From positions 1-64,000 of the forward strand of contig DLGC01000015.1 of the NCBI GenBank assembly GCA_002482525.1: 64,000 bases of DNA. Direction: 5' to 3'. The notes below the pieces were generated by a model. That model saw nothing but the letters and a program-made list of their open reading frames with translations. It did no database searches and had not been told where the DNA came from. Shown piece by piece: positions 35,319 to 44,457 of the stretch. A program made the translations under genes and the position numbers. The number at the start of each line of letters is the position of its first letter. The first letter of the stretch is position 1. This DNA comes from Propionibacteriaceae bacterium UBA7704 (GTDB lineage: Bacteria > Actinomycetota > Actinomycetes > Propionibacteriales > Propionibacteriaceae).

Positions 35319-36935
35319 TCAAGCCTCCGGCGTCGAGCCCCGGAGTTCATAAGCCGTCGGCACCGCGTAGAGCTGCCTCAGCCAAGCCTCCAGCGTCGCG
35401 GAATGCTCTTCGGAGGTCTGATCCGGGGAGTCATTCACACACAACACCGCAGCCGCGGCGAAGCGATCCCAGGCGGCCATCCGACGCCGCGATTCTTCCT
35501 GAGCAACATTGAAGTAGGCGAAGGTGAGAGTGGAGGGCACTGCCCGTCCGGTGAACAGCGCGGTGTAGAGGAACAGCCAGGAGGTGATGACGTAGTCCTC
35601 GCCACAACGGAAGGGGTGGCTCACCGTGGCGGCGATCTCCTCGGCGTAGGCCGCTGAGACCTCGGCGGCCAACGCCTTCGACTGGGCAAAAGGAACATGG
35701 GCGAACAGCTTGGTGACCAGTCGCCCGAAGTCCCGCTCCAGCAACCGGGCGGAGTTCGCGCGAGCCTGCTCCAAGGGCGTGAGCTTCGAATGGTCGATCA
35801 GCGGCCGGTGGGACCGCGACAGCACCACCTTCAGCTTGCCTTGCGGAGTGAAGAAGTCCGTGGGCGAGACCGGCACATTGAACAGCACATCGTCATTGAG
35901 ATACAGGTAGTACTCCGAGAGCCCCGGAATGCGATGCAACTGGGACTCGATGGCGTGGGAATTGAACGACGGCAGCACGCTGGGGTCTTCGAAGATGTCG
36001 CGATGATCCACGATGACGACCCGAGATGAATCCGGGTCCAGCCAGGACGGCCGCTGCCGGTCGGTCACCAGGTAGATGGTCCGAATCCACGGTGCGTAAA
36101 GCTCCAAGGAGCGAAACGATGCTCGAAGTTCACCCCGATCCCGATACCGGGCAGGGGCCTGCGCCTCTGAATCGGAGTCCGACTCCGGCTCAACGGCGCC
36201 CTCGACGACCGCATCTCGACGGGCACGCCATGCCGGATCGGAGTCGTCGACCCACATGTAGACCGCATCGATGGGGAAGGCGACCTCCGAGGGATCCGGT
36301 TCGGCCAGAATCGCGGGGCGCGGCAGCGATGCCCCGTCCCAGCTCGGCACCTCCACGACTGGGATCGGGCTCAGGTCCTCGATCTCCTGTATCACCGCCT
36401 CGCGGTCGCGACATACCAGAGTGCCCCGATCTGAAGGGTCCCACGGCACCACGCGGCAGGCCACGTAGTCGGGGAAGACTCGCCCCCATTGATCGTGGAC
36501 GTACTGAAAGACGTCGATGAAGGAAGCCGAGCCGAGCGCCGCCGGATCGAGGTCATCGACCAATGTCGGAACACCGATGGATGGCTTGGCTTTCAGATAG
36601 ATGGCCTCACCGGTGAACTCCCTCGAGACGGTCTGAACAGCTCGGGCGAAGTCACTGCGCCGCACGCTCCACTCGAAGACCCGCGACCCCAGTGGGTGGA
36701 TGGCCCAGCACTCGATGCCCGCATCGGCGAAGAGCTGCTGACAGCGACGCGCAAGCTGTGCACTCTGATGCCACGGCTGCGCCGCCACCACGTCGCGGGC
36801 GACCACCTCTAGTCCATTGACCCGGACCACCGAGAAACCGGGCCTGCGGCGGTATTCGCTTCCCAGTGGCAACAGCCCGGGGCGCCTGAGCACTCGCCTG
36901 GCGAGCATCTTCAGCCCAGCCATCAACTCCGACAT
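35319..36935 (-). CDS. Stealth-family sugar-phosphate transferase 4
   Basis: 538 residues, same subgroup as the protein at 26730 but with standard motifs: CR1 DAVYMWVDDSDPAW, CR2 SLELYAPWIRTIYLVTD, FNSHAIESQLHRIPG and YLNDDVLFN, CR3 HVPFAQSKALAAEV, CR4 VNDSPDQTSEE. A Glu/Asp-rich insert (EPESDSDSEAQ) lies between CR1 and CR2. ATG 36935 gives MSELMAGLKML; the longer open frame upstream lacks a ribosome site. First gene of the apparent operon running to wbpB, with a 135-bp gap before wbpD. Confidence 0.87.
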   Translation of the reverse strand: MSELMAGLKMLARRVLRRPGLLPLGSEYRRRPGFSVVRVNGLEVVARDVVAAQPWHQSAQLARRCQQLFADAGIECWAIHPLGSRVFEWSVRRSDFARAVQTVSREFTGEAIYLKAKPSIGVPTLVDDLDPAALGSASFIDVFQYVHDQWGRVFPDYVACRVVPWDPSDRGTLVCRDREAVIQEIEDLSPIPVVEVPSWDGASLPRPAILAEPDPSEVAFPIDAVYMWVDDSDPAWRARRDAVVEGAVEPESDSDSEAQAPARYRDRGELRASFRSLELYAPWIRTIYLVTDRQRPSWLDPDSSRVVIVDHRDIFEDPSVLPSFNSHAIESQLHRIPGLSEYYLYLNDDVLFNVPVSPTDFFTPQGKLKVVLSRSHRPLIDHSKLTPLEQARANSARLLERDFGRLVTKLFAHVPFAQSKALAAEVSAAYAEEIAATVSHPFRCGEDYVITSWLFLYTALFTGRAVPSTLTFAYFNVAQEESRRRMAAWDRFAAAAVLCVNDSPDQTSEEHSATLEAWLRQLYAVPTAYELRGSTPEA

Positions 36936-37026
36936 CGAGCCACCGCTTCTCTCGTCCTGATTCACACCGCAGCCAATCATAGGATCGCGTCCGGCGGAAC
37001 AGTGCCGGGCGGCTGGCGGTGTTTCC

Positions 37027-37752
37027 TCAGCCGCCCAGACCGGCAGCCCGCGCCACCGCGGGATGATCGGTGAAGATCCCGTCCACACCACGGTCAGCCA
37101 GCCGCAGCATCTTCTTCGGCGAGTTCACCACCCAGGCCCGTACCTTGAGGTGTCGGCGGTGCGCCCGGGTGATCCACCCGGCGCCGTGCACCAGTCGCCG
37201 ATCAGGGTGCACGGCGGTGGCACCCAACGACACCGCGGTGCGCAGTGGACGCGCCAGTGGTCGGGTGTAGATCAAGCCCACTTCGGCGAGCGGTGCAAGG
37301 GTTGCGATGCGGCGTACCGAGGCGTGGCTGAACGAGGAGTAGACCACCGTCTCCGACAGGCCGGCGGCGCCGACCGCGGCCAGCACGATCTCTTCCATGC
37401 CCGGATAGTTCAGCACCGAGTTCTTCAACTCGATGTTGGCCTTGATTCCGGCAGCGGCGACCAATTCCAACACCTCGGCCAGCTGCGGAATCCGCGCGTC
37501 GGCGAAACCTTCCTGGCCTGCGGAGGCATCCAGCATCATCAGTTCGGCCACGGTGTGGTCTTTGACCCAGCCCTCGCCGTTGGTGGTTCGGCCCAGCGTT
37601 TCGTCATGAATGACCACCGGCTGCCCATCGCTGCTGAGCTGCACGTCGAATTCCAAGCCGTCAGCACCATCGTCGACGGCGCGCCGGAATGCGGCCATGG
37701 TGTTCTCCGGCGCCAACCCGCTCGCACCTCGATGGGCCCAGATCTCAACCAC
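37027..37752 (-). CDS. Glycerophosphodiester phosphodiesterase
   Basis: About 241 residues. GDPD TIM-barrel with the catalytic start WAHRGASGLAPENTMAAF, GLEFDVQLSSDGQPVVIHDETLGRTTNGEG (Glu, Asp and His metal/catalytic residues, at about 47-70), and a C-terminal NSPKKMLRLADRGVDGIFTDHP. No signal peptide, so probably cytoplasmic. GTG 37752 has GGGAG 6 nt upstream; GTG 37815 is a longer alternative. It hydrolyses glycerophosphodiesters from lipid or teichoic-type turnover. Confidence 0.87.
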   Translation of the reverse strand: MVEIWAHRGASGLAPENTMAAFRRAVDDGADGLEFDVQLSSDGQPVVIHDETLGRTTNGEGWVKDHTVAELMMLDASAGQEGFADARIPQLAEVLELVAAAGIKANIELKNSVLNYPGMEEIVLAAVGAAGLSETVVYSSFSHASVRRIATLAPLAEVGLIYTRPLARPLRTAVSLGATAVHPDRRLVHGAGWITRAHRRHLKVRAWVVNSPKKMLRLADRGVDGIFTDHPAVARAAGLGG

Positions 37753-37837
37753 GCGACGCTCCCGCCTGCTCGTTTCCAGCCCCGATCCTAGAGGTGGTGT
37801 GGCATCGTCGGGCACGGTGACCGATTAGCCTCGTCCC

Positions 37838-39526
37838 ATGACGTTGCGTCCACCCAGTGCGATTGACCTGATCGCCGAGCAGTTCAGTGCCGACTTCGCC
37901 GAACTCAACCCGGTCGAAGCCACCTTCGCAGGCCTGTCGGGCCATGACCATCAGCTCGGCGACTACTCCCCCGACGGACTCGCGGCCACCGCCGAGGTTC
38001 ATCGTCGCGCACTGCGCGAACTCGCCCAGACTCCGGTCGCCGACCCCACCGACCAGGTGACGCTGGCGGCGATGCAGGACCGTCTCGGTCTGGCCGTGGA
38101 GTTGTACGAGAGCGGGGCCTGGCATGCCGATCTGAATGTGATCGCCTCCCCCGTACAGACGCTGCGCGAGGTGTTCGACGTCATGCCCACCGACACGGCC
38201 GACGCCTGGGGCGACATCGCTGCCCGGCTGAGGCTGATCCCACAGGCGTTGAGTGGCTACCAGGCGGCGCTGCGCCAGGCCGCCGCCCGGGGCCAGGTCG
38301 CAGCCCGACGTCAGGTCGAGGAATGCACCGTCCAAGCCGCCGAGCTCGCGCAGCCCGACACGTCGTTCTTCGTGACTCTGGCGGCCACCGGCGCGGCCGG
38401 TGAGGTGGTGCCGACATCACTCGGTCATGACCTTGCCATGGCCGCCGGGCAGGCCGCAGCGGCCTATGGGGAGCTGGCTCAGTTCCTCGGCGCCGAACTG
38501 TTGCCCGCTGCCGACGTCGAGGACGCCGTCGGGCGGGATCGTTACCGCCTGCACTCTCGCAGCTTCGTCGGTGCCGAGGTCGACCTCGACGAGACCTACG
38601 CCTGGGGCCTGTCGGAGTTGGAGCGGCTCACCAACGAACGCAGCGCTATCGTCGCGCAACTCGCCGGCAGTGAGGCGAGTCTGGCGGATGCCGTGGCCGT
38701 ACTGGACCACGATCCCCGTCAGGTCCTGCACGGCACCGATGCCCTGCAGCGATGGATGCAGGAAACCTCCGATGCTGCCATCGAGGCGTTGGACGGCAGC
38801 CATTTCAGCATCCCCGAGCCGCTGAAGACACTGGAGTGCCGTATTGCACCCACAGAGTCCGGCGCCATCTACTACACCGGACCGAGCGATGATTTCTCGC
38901 GCCCTGGGCGCATGTGGTGGTCGGTGCCGACCGGGGTGACGACTTTTGCGCCTTGGCGGGAGAAGACCACCGTGTATCACGAGGGGGTGCCCGGCCATCA
39001 CCTTCAGATCGGCCAGTCGGTGTACAACACCGATCAGCTCAACACCTGGCGTCGGCTGCTGAGCTGGAGTTCAGGCCACGGCGAGGGCTGGGCGTTGTAC
39101 GCCGAGACGCTCATGACAGAGTTCGGCTTCATGGACGCACCGGCCGATCGACTGGGCTACCTCGACTCGCAATTGCTGCGCGCTGCCCGAGTCGTGGTGG
39201 ACATCGGCGTCCATCTGAAACTGTCGGCTCCGGCAGTGTGGGGCGGCGGCAGGTGGGACGCGGACAAAGCCTGGCGGCTGCTGCGAGCCACCGTGAGCAT
39301 GGACGACTCGTCGTTGCGGTTCGAACTCAATCGATACCTGGGCTGGCCCGGGCAGGCGCCGTCTTACCTTGTCGGTCAGCGGTTGTGGCAGCAGGCGCGG
39401 GCCGAGGCACAGGCCGAGCAAGGCCCCGAATTCGACCTCGCGGCGTGGCACAATCGCGCATTGCACCTGGGTTCGGTACCGCTGCAGGTGCTTCAGCAGG
39501 CAGTACGCGGCGACAGCGCAGCGTAG
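37838..39526 (+). CDS. DUF885-family metallopeptidase-like protein
   Basis: 562 residues of the DUF885 family. The zinc-peptidase-like motif HEGVPGHHLQ lies at about residue 381, followed by SGHGEGWALYAE, which supplies a further Glu/His set. Mostly helical, no signal peptide. TAGCCT ends exactly 6 nt before the ATG, predicting a leaderless transcript. Divergent from the GDPD gene. The physiological substrate is unknown. Confidence 0.85.
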   Translation: MTLRPPSAIDLIAEQFSADFAELNPVEATFAGLSGHDHQLGDYSPDGLAATAEVHRRALRELAQTPVADPTDQVTLAAMQDRLGLAVELYESGAWHADLNVIASPVQTLREVFDVMPTDTADAWGDIAARLRLIPQALSGYQAALRQAAARGQVAARRQVEECTVQAAELAQPDTSFFVTLAATGAAGEVVPTSLGHDLAMAAGQAAAAYGELAQFLGAELLPAADVEDAVGRDRYRLHSRSFVGAEVDLDETYAWGLSELERLTNERSAIVAQLAGSEASLADAVAVLDHDPRQVLHGTDALQRWMQETSDAAIEALDGSHFSIPEPLKTLECRIAPTESGAIYYTGPSDDFSRPGRMWWSVPTGVTTFAPWREKTTVYHEGVPGHHLQIGQSVYNTDQLNTWRRLLSWSSGHGEGWALYAETLMTEFGFMDAPADRLGYLDSQLLRAARVVVDIGVHLKLSAPAVWGGGRWDADKAWRLLRATVSMDDSSLRFELNRYLGWPGQAPSYLVGQRLWQQARAEAQAEQGPEFDLAAWHNRALHLGSVPLQVLQQAVRGDSAA

Positions 39527-39577
39527 GGTTTCGTCGAAAACTCCCCGCCAGAAGTTGTATACAGGTTAACTATATCT

Positions 39578-40027
39578 ATGACCACCGCCTTAGCCGTCAC
39601 TCTGCACAACTTGGTGCACGAGATGGACTCGCTGGCCGACACCATGCTGCAACAGCGCCTCGGTGTCGGTGTGGGTCTGTTCGTCTTCCTCACACCACTG
39701 TCTTACGGGACCCTGGATCTCACCCATTTGGCCAAAGCCCTCAATCTCACCCGGGCAGCGACCAGTAAACGGGTGCCGTTGCTGGAGCGCGACGGTTGGG
39801 TGACCACAGCGCCCGACCCGAACCACGGACGTCGCGTCCTGGTCAGCCTCACCGCGGAAGGCATGGAGATGGTCGTCCAAGGCAGAGCCATGCTCAGCGA
39901 GGCTTTCGACGCGGTGGCAGACAACGCCCCGGCTGTCGATGGCGACGCGTTGAATGTCCAACTGCAGTCGCTGCTGACGACCTTGCGCCACGTCAACCTC
40001 GGCGACTACGGGTACGACGACCGCTGA
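39578..40027 (+). CDS. MarR-family transcriptional regulator
   Basis: 149 residues: dimerisation helix, then the winged helix LTHLAKALNLTRAATSKRVPLLERDGWVTTAPDPNHGR (about 48-85, wing DPNHGRR), and a C-terminal helix. The upstream AT-rich segment contains TATACA at 39558 and the palindrome GTTAAC at 39565-39570, a possible self-operator. Followed 52 bp later by a hydrolase gene, which it may control. Confidence 0.83.
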   Translation: MTTALAVTLHNLVHEMDSLADTMLQQRLGVGVGLFVFLTPLSYGTLDLTHLAKALNLTRAATSKRVPLLERDGWVTTAPDPNHGRRVLVSLTAEGMEMVVQGRAMLSEAFDAVADNAPAVDGDALNVQLQSLLTTLRHVNLGDYGYDDR

Positions 40028-40079
40028 CCGCGCACCGAGAACGGTCAACAGGCAGCAGGCTGGCTGTTAACTTGCCGCC

Positions 40080-40817
40080 ATGGTGCAACTCGCTTTCGAT
40101 CAGACCGGCTCCGGTCCGCTATTGGTGCTGGTCCACGGCATCACCGAGAACCGACATTCCTGGGATCCGCTGCTGGATCGCCTCGCCGCCACCCACCGAG
40201 TACTCCGCGTCGACCTGCGCGGACACGGTGACTCGCCAACAGCCGATTCCTACGACCTGACCGAACTGGCGGCCGACATCGAGGCGCTGGTCGATGAACC
40301 GCCGCTGCTGGTCGGCCATTCGCTGGGCGGCAACGTCGTCACCGCCTATGCGGCCCAGTTCCCCACCCGGGGCGTGGTGAATATCGATCAGTCACTGAAC
40401 TTGGCCCCCATGCAGGCGGGTCTGAAAGAACAGGAGCCGCTGCTGCGCGGCGAGGCCTTTCCCTTGGTGATCGATGCCTTGTTCACTTCACTGCGCGGCC
40501 AGGTCGACGATGACGAATGGCAGCGCCTCACCGAGTTGCGCAAGGCCGAGCAGGACGTCGTGCTTGGCATCTGGGGAGTCATGCTCGACACCACTCCCGA
40601 GGAACTCACGACTGTGGCCGACTCGCTCATCTCGGGAATCACCGCGCCCTACCTGGCGCTCAACGGATTCGATCTCGGACCGGATTATCCGACCTGGCTG
40701 GCCCAGCGAATTCCGACCGCTGTCGTCGAAACCTGGGACGGCGTGGGCCACTACCCGCATCTGGTGCGCCCCGACGAGTTCTTGGCCCGCCTGGCCGCCT
40801 TCGAGGCGACGCTGTAG
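40080..40817 (+). CDS. Alpha/beta hydrolase
   Basis: 245-residue hydrolase with the oxyanion segment LVHGITENRHSW, nucleophile elbow GHSLGG (Ser at about 81), and the catalytic His in GVGHYPHL near the C-terminus. No signal peptide. A weak -35 (TCAACA), 17-bp spacer and TAACTT ending 6 nt before the ATG suggest its own leaderless promoter. Substrate unknown. Confidence 0.85.
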   Translation: MVQLAFDQTGSGPLLVLVHGITENRHSWDPLLDRLAATHRVLRVDLRGHGDSPTADSYDLTELAADIEALVDEPPLLVGHSLGGNVVTAYAAQFPTRGVVNIDQSLNLAPMQAGLKEQEPLLRGEAFPLVIDALFTSLRGQVDDDEWQRLTELRKAEQDVVLGIWGVMLDTTPEELTTVADSLISGITAPYLALNGFDLGPDYPTWLAQRIPTAVVETWDGVGHYPHLVRPDEFLARLAAFEATL

Positions 40818-40836
40818 GGGGTCTGCTCCGTCATTC

Positions 40837-40887
40837 GGGCTTCGCCAGGCTCAGCCAACAGACCGTGCCCTGAGCTTGTCGAAGGGC
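40837..40887. repeat. REP-like inverted pair between convergent genes
   Basis: GGGCTTCGCCAGGCTCAG at 40837-40854 faces CTGAGCTTGTCGAAGGGC at 40870-40887, forming an imperfect hairpin. Related copies occur at 44334-44419 and inside hypF. Located between convergent genes it may also act as a terminator. Confidence 0.75.
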
Positions 40888-40907
40888 GCCCGTCCACCAA
40901 CGCAGCC

Positions 40908-42170
40908 TCACACCGCGCCCAGCCACTCCTTCGCGGCCGTGACCAGAGCCGCCACTCCGACGCTGATCGTGGGCTCGATCACCGGCGCATATAGCGGCGA
41001 GTGATTGGACGGGATGCCCGCCATCACCCGGATCATCTCTTCGGGCGTGCTCGCCCCGGCGAAGGGCGCCGGATCGGCGCCTCCCAAAATCCAGTACACA
41101 CACGGGACGCCGGCCACGGTGGCGAAGAACCCGACGTCCTCACTTCCGGTGACCGACCCCGGATCAATCACCCGGCCGGGGCCGAAGGCCGTCGTGAAGG
41201 CCTGTTCGGTGCGCGCACACCCGGCCGGATCGTTGGCCAGCAGCGGGAAGGAATCGGTGAAGACGATCTCCGGGTCTCGTGGCGCACCGGCGGCTTGAGC
41301 TTCAGCGACGATGATGCGATTGATCGCTGCCAGCACCTGATCGCGCACCGCAGCATCGAAGGTCCGCACGCTGATCTCCAGCTCTGCGGTGTCGGGGATG
41401 ATGTTGACCTTCGTGCCGGCGTGCAGCGTGCCGACAGTCACGACAGCGGTGTCGCTCGCTGCCACTTCTCGCGATACGACAGTCTGCAGACGCATCACGA
41501 TCGAGGCCGCCATCACCACGGGATCGATGCATGCCTCCGGGCGCGAACCATGCCCGCCTCTGCCGTACACCGTGACCTTCAGCGCATCGTAGGCGGCGAA
41601 GGACGCCCCCGGATGTAGCCCGATCAGCCCGGCTGGGATCGGGCCGACATGTTGGCCCAGCACCACGCTTGGCGCCCCAAAACGGTCGTAGATCCCATCG
41701 GCGATCATCGCCTTGGCGCCGGCGCCGACTTCCTCGGCAGGCTGGGCGACGATCATCACCGTCCCGGCCCAGGATTGGTCAGTGGCCAGTTGCGCGGCAG
41801 CCCCGAGCAGGCAGGTGATGTGCATGTCGTGGCCGCAGGCGTGCATGACCGCAACATCGTTGCCGTTGGGGTCGATGCCCCGGGCAGTGCTGGCATAATC
41901 CAGCCCCGTCTGTTCAGCGACCGGCAGACCGTCGATATCGGCTCGCACCAGGACGGTCGGTCCGTCACCACGGGTCAGCAGTCCGACCACGCCGGTGCGT
42001 CCGATGCCGGTGTGCACCTCATAGCCCATTGTCGACAGCGAGCCGGCAATGACCTCGGCGGTAGCCTCCTCAGCGAAGGACAGTTCGGGATGGGCGTGGA
42101 GATAGCGGTACAGCTCGGCGAGTTGATCTGCCGACGGCGTCGCGCCGAGGTGCGGGGCTGGATTCGTCAC
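40908..42170 (-). CDS. M20-family amidohydrolase
   Basis: 420 residues. Metal-binding segments HACGHDMHITCLLG (about 112-125), PAEEVGAGAKAM, and a C-terminal SNHSPLYAP; the dimerisation domain contains GRGGHGSRPEACIDPV. It matches the amidohydrolase branch (N-acyl amino acid or hippurate type) of M20D. GTG start at 42170. Cytoplasmic; substrate unknown. Confidence 0.88.
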   Translation of the reverse strand: MTNPAPHLGATPSADQLAELYRYLHAHPELSFAEEATAEVIAGSLSTMGYEVHTGIGRTGVVGLLTRGDGPTVLVRADIDGLPVAEQTGLDYASTARGIDPNGNDVAVMHACGHDMHITCLLGAAAQLATDQSWAGTVMIVAQPAEEVGAGAKAMIADGIYDRFGAPSVVLGQHVGPIPAGLIGLHPGASFAAYDALKVTVYGRGGHGSRPEACIDPVVMAASIVMRLQTVVSREVAASDTAVVTVGTLHAGTKVNIIPDTAELEISVRTFDAAVRDQVLAAINRIIVAEAQAAGAPRDPEIVFTDSFPLLANDPAGCARTEQAFTTAFGPGRVIDPGSVTGSEDVGFFATVAGVPCVYWILGGADPAPFAGASTPEEMIRVMAGIPSNHSPLYAPVIEPTISVGVAALVTAAKEWLGAV

Positions 42171-42191
42171 GACGCCTAGTCTTGGCCCTGT

Positions 42192-42695
42192 TCAGCGATT
42201 GGTCCACTCACACACGGCAGAGTTGCCGACGATGTCGACCGAAGCGGTCGAGAGTGAGCCCGTCGCGTCGGAGATGTCGCAGGTGATGCTCGACGTAGGT
42301 TCCCAGGACACCGTGTCGGTGTAGTCCTGCGAGAGCGCCACGACCACTTTCACTCCCTCACCGAATTGCACGACTTCCGCCCACGTGTTCACCTGGTGAA
42401 GGTTGGAGTCGAGACCCGCCGAGGATGTCTGCCCGCCGACGGCCACCTGGGCGGTCCCCACCGCGTCGCGAGTTGTGACAGTGACCGTGACTGCCCGCTC
42501 AGGGCCCCAGTTGGTGCGCTCCGGCGACGTGCTGAACCACACCACCGCGCTCAACGCCAGCACCGAGACAACCAGGAGCCCAACCCCGATGACCAGAGCG
42601 ATGAACCATCCTCGCAGCGGATGGCGCGGACGCTTCGGCGGCGCTACCGCAGTGACGGAATTTTCGGATACGGGCTCAGGGTTCTGCTCAGACAT
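42192..42695 (-). CDS. Membrane-anchored MmpS-like protein
   Basis: 167 residues: a polar Pro-rich N-terminus, one transmembrane helix (about 30-55, FIALVIGVGLLVVSVLALS), and an external beta-rich domain with two cysteines (ITCDI and AVCEW) spaced as in MmpS-type domains. GAGGAG precedes ATG 42695. Function unknown; MmpS resemblance is moderate. Confidence 0.6.
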   Translation of the reverse strand: MSEQNPEPVSENSVTAVAPPKRPRHPLRGWFIALVIGVGLLVVSVLALSAVVWFSTSPERTNWGPERAVTVTVTTRDAVGTAQVAVGGQTSSAGLDSNLHQVNTWAEVVQFGEGVKVVVALSQDYTDTVSWEPTSSITCDISDATGSLSTASVDIVGNSAVCEWTNR

Positions 42696-42797
42696 GGAGC
42701 TCCTCACGATGGTGCCGACCTGATCATCGTTGCACCGGTCATCGGCGCCGAACCAGGGTGATCACCCTGACTCACCCCTGAACTTGGAACGGTGTTC

Positions 42798-43055
42798 TCA
42801 GGAGGTGCTGCTGGCGGGCTGCTCAGTGTCGGCGAGCACGCCCAGGGCTGCGAAGGCCGCCAGCGATTCTGCCGCCGACTGCTCGTCGAGCACGTCCATC
42901 ACGAAGCCGTTCTGCACCAGTACGAAGTCACCGACCTGGGCGTCGGGAAAGTAAGCAAGTCGGGCCTCGATCAGCTCACCGTTGAGATCGATCTGAGCCA
43001 TCGGCAACAGGCCAGGCGTGATGGCAGTGATCTTGGCCGGAATCCCTACACACAT
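42798..43055 (-). CDS. hypC: HypC/HupF-type hydrogenase maturation chaperone (copy 1)
   Basis: 85 residues starting MCVGIPAKI, with the essential Cys2 of HypC, which binds the Fe(CN)2CO unit with HypD and hands it to the large subunit. GDFVLVQNGFVMDVLDEQSA is the family core. AAGGAAGGA lies upstream of ATG 43055. The gene starts 2 bp after the large-subunit-like gene at 43058, suggesting it serves that protein; a second hypC lies at 57495. Confidence 0.87.
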   Translation of the reverse strand: MCVGIPAKITAITPGLLPMAQIDLNGELIEARLAYFPDAQVGDFVLVQNGFVMDVLDEQSAAESLAAFAALGVLADTEQPASSTS

Positions 43056-43057
43056 GC

Positions 43058-44314
43058 TCAGTTCCTTCCTTCGACGCTCACCGTGTCGACCTGCAATCCC
43101 ATGCCCCCGACGGGTGCTGAACTGCAGGGCAGGCACGGATCGGCTTCCCGAACAGCATCCTCCATGCCGAGCGGGTCGGTCGAATCCGTGGCCGTGGCGG
43201 TGAGAAGTTCGGCCAACCAGGCCTCGTTCTGCGCCGTGGGAGTCAGAATCTGCGCCGCAGCCAACCGGCCGTCCTCGCCGGCCTGATAGCGGTGCACCAG
43301 TAGCCCCCGAGGGCCATCGACCCAGCCCACACCGATGGCACCGGGTTGGAAGTCACCCACCGGCACACTGACCTCACCCGAACTCAGAGCCGGGTTGTCG
43401 AGCAGCAGCGCAATCTCCTCGGCCGCCTGGACACACATCACGGCGCGGGCACCGGCGGCGTCACCATTACTGAGCAGCCACTGCGTCTGCAGCGTGGCCG
43501 CGATCGGTGTGCTCAGCTCGCCGACCCGCAGTTGCGCGACCGGGCCGACGCGGTAACGACCCTGCCCCGGCCCCAGCGCCATCAGGAACGGACGCGGCGC
43601 CGCTCTGCCCGGAAACTCCTCGGCCACGAGCATGTCCCAGGCCGAGGCGGCTGCGCCTGAAATCAGGGTGGCCCCTTGGGCGGTGACCGCCCGAATGCGG
43701 CGTCCGAGCACATCGGGACCGCCGTCGGTGTTGACCAGTGCCACATCGGCTCCGCTGAAGACCGGGAGCGTGGTGGACCTGTCGAGTTCCTGCTCGGCCA
43801 CTCGAATGGTGAGGGCCAGCACGTCGGCGACCCGTGCCGCCAGGTCGTCACGGGCCTCGCTAGTCACCACGGCGCGGACACCGCCCGGAATCGCGGTGAC
43901 CGGGAAGTGGCCCGGAGATCCTGACGCCACCATGGCCGCCTTGCCGAAGCGCTTCAGCGCCACGGCCGCTTCGCGATCAGTGGCCAGCAGCCGGGGGGCG
44001 TGGGTTTCCAGTGCCGAACCCAGGTGAAGCAGCCGCCGGACGGCTTTCGCCGTCGGGGTGATGTCGTCCAATCCGGCAAGCGCCTCCAGGGCACGCACTC
44101 CGGCGAGGTGGTGGGCCGCCGGGCAGATACCGCACAGCTTCTCCACCAGATCCGGTACTTCAGCGGTCTGCTGGCCGCTCAGCAAGGCGTCCACCCGGGG
44201 CAGCCCGGCCAGGTCAAAACGGGCGGAGCGCACCGCCCCGATCGCGTCACGCTCAACGACGATCTTGGCGCCGAACGGATCGACGATCTCATCCAGCACC
44301 CAGCGCTGCGTCAT
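43058..44314 (-). CDS. Orphan [NiFe]-hydrogenase large-subunit-like protein
   Basis: 418 residues resembling group 3 large subunits. The L1 Ni-binding motif is intact (KLCGICPAAHHLAGV, CxxC about 61-64) and the L2 cysteines are present (DPCLPC, 392-397). Two features differ: the N-terminal RIEGH motif is replaced (VDPFGAKIV), losing the proton-relay Glu, and the His normally ending DPCxxCxxH, the protease cleavage point, is Ala (DPCLPCSSA). A 21-residue tail follows. No small subunit is adjacent. Paired with hypC 2 bp downstream and divergent hypA. It may be a scaffold, sensor or unusual enzyme; unknown. Confidence 0.72.
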   Translation of the reverse strand: MTQRWVLDEIVDPFGAKIVVERDAIGAVRSARFDLAGLPRVDALLSGQQTAEVPDLVEKLCGICPAAHHLAGVRALEALAGLDDITPTAKAVRRLLHLGSALETHAPRLLATDREAAVALKRFGKAAMVASGSPGHFPVTAIPGGVRAVVTSEARDDLAARVADVLALTIRVAEQELDRSTTLPVFSGADVALVNTDGGPDVLGRRIRAVTAQGATLISGAAASAWDMLVAEEFPGRAAPRPFLMALGPGQGRYRVGPVAQLRVGELSTPIAATLQTQWLLSNGDAAGARAVMCVQAAEEIALLLDNPALSSGEVSVPVGDFQPGAIGVGWVDGPRGLLVHRYQAGEDGRLAAAQILTPTAQNEAWLAELLTATATDSTDPLGMEDAVREADPCLPCSSAPVGGMGLQVDTVSVEGRN

Positions 44315-44333
44315 CCGATCACCACCGGCATCC

Positions 44334-44419
44334 GGGCTTCGGCACGCTCAGCCAACGGGAGAGTGGCCCCGAACGAATCCCTGCGCCCCACCGCCCGTTC
44401 CCTGAGCTTGTCGAAGGGC
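44334..44419. repeat. REP-like inverted pair in the divergent hypA promoter region
   Basis: GGGCTTCGGCACGCTCAG (44334-44351) and CTGAGCTTGTCGAAGGGC (44402-44419) face each other across 50 bp. Same family as 40837-40887 and the hypF insertions. Confidence 0.75.
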
Positions 44420-44457
44420 GGGCGGCCGGCAACGGCCAAAGATGCCATCATGGGCAG

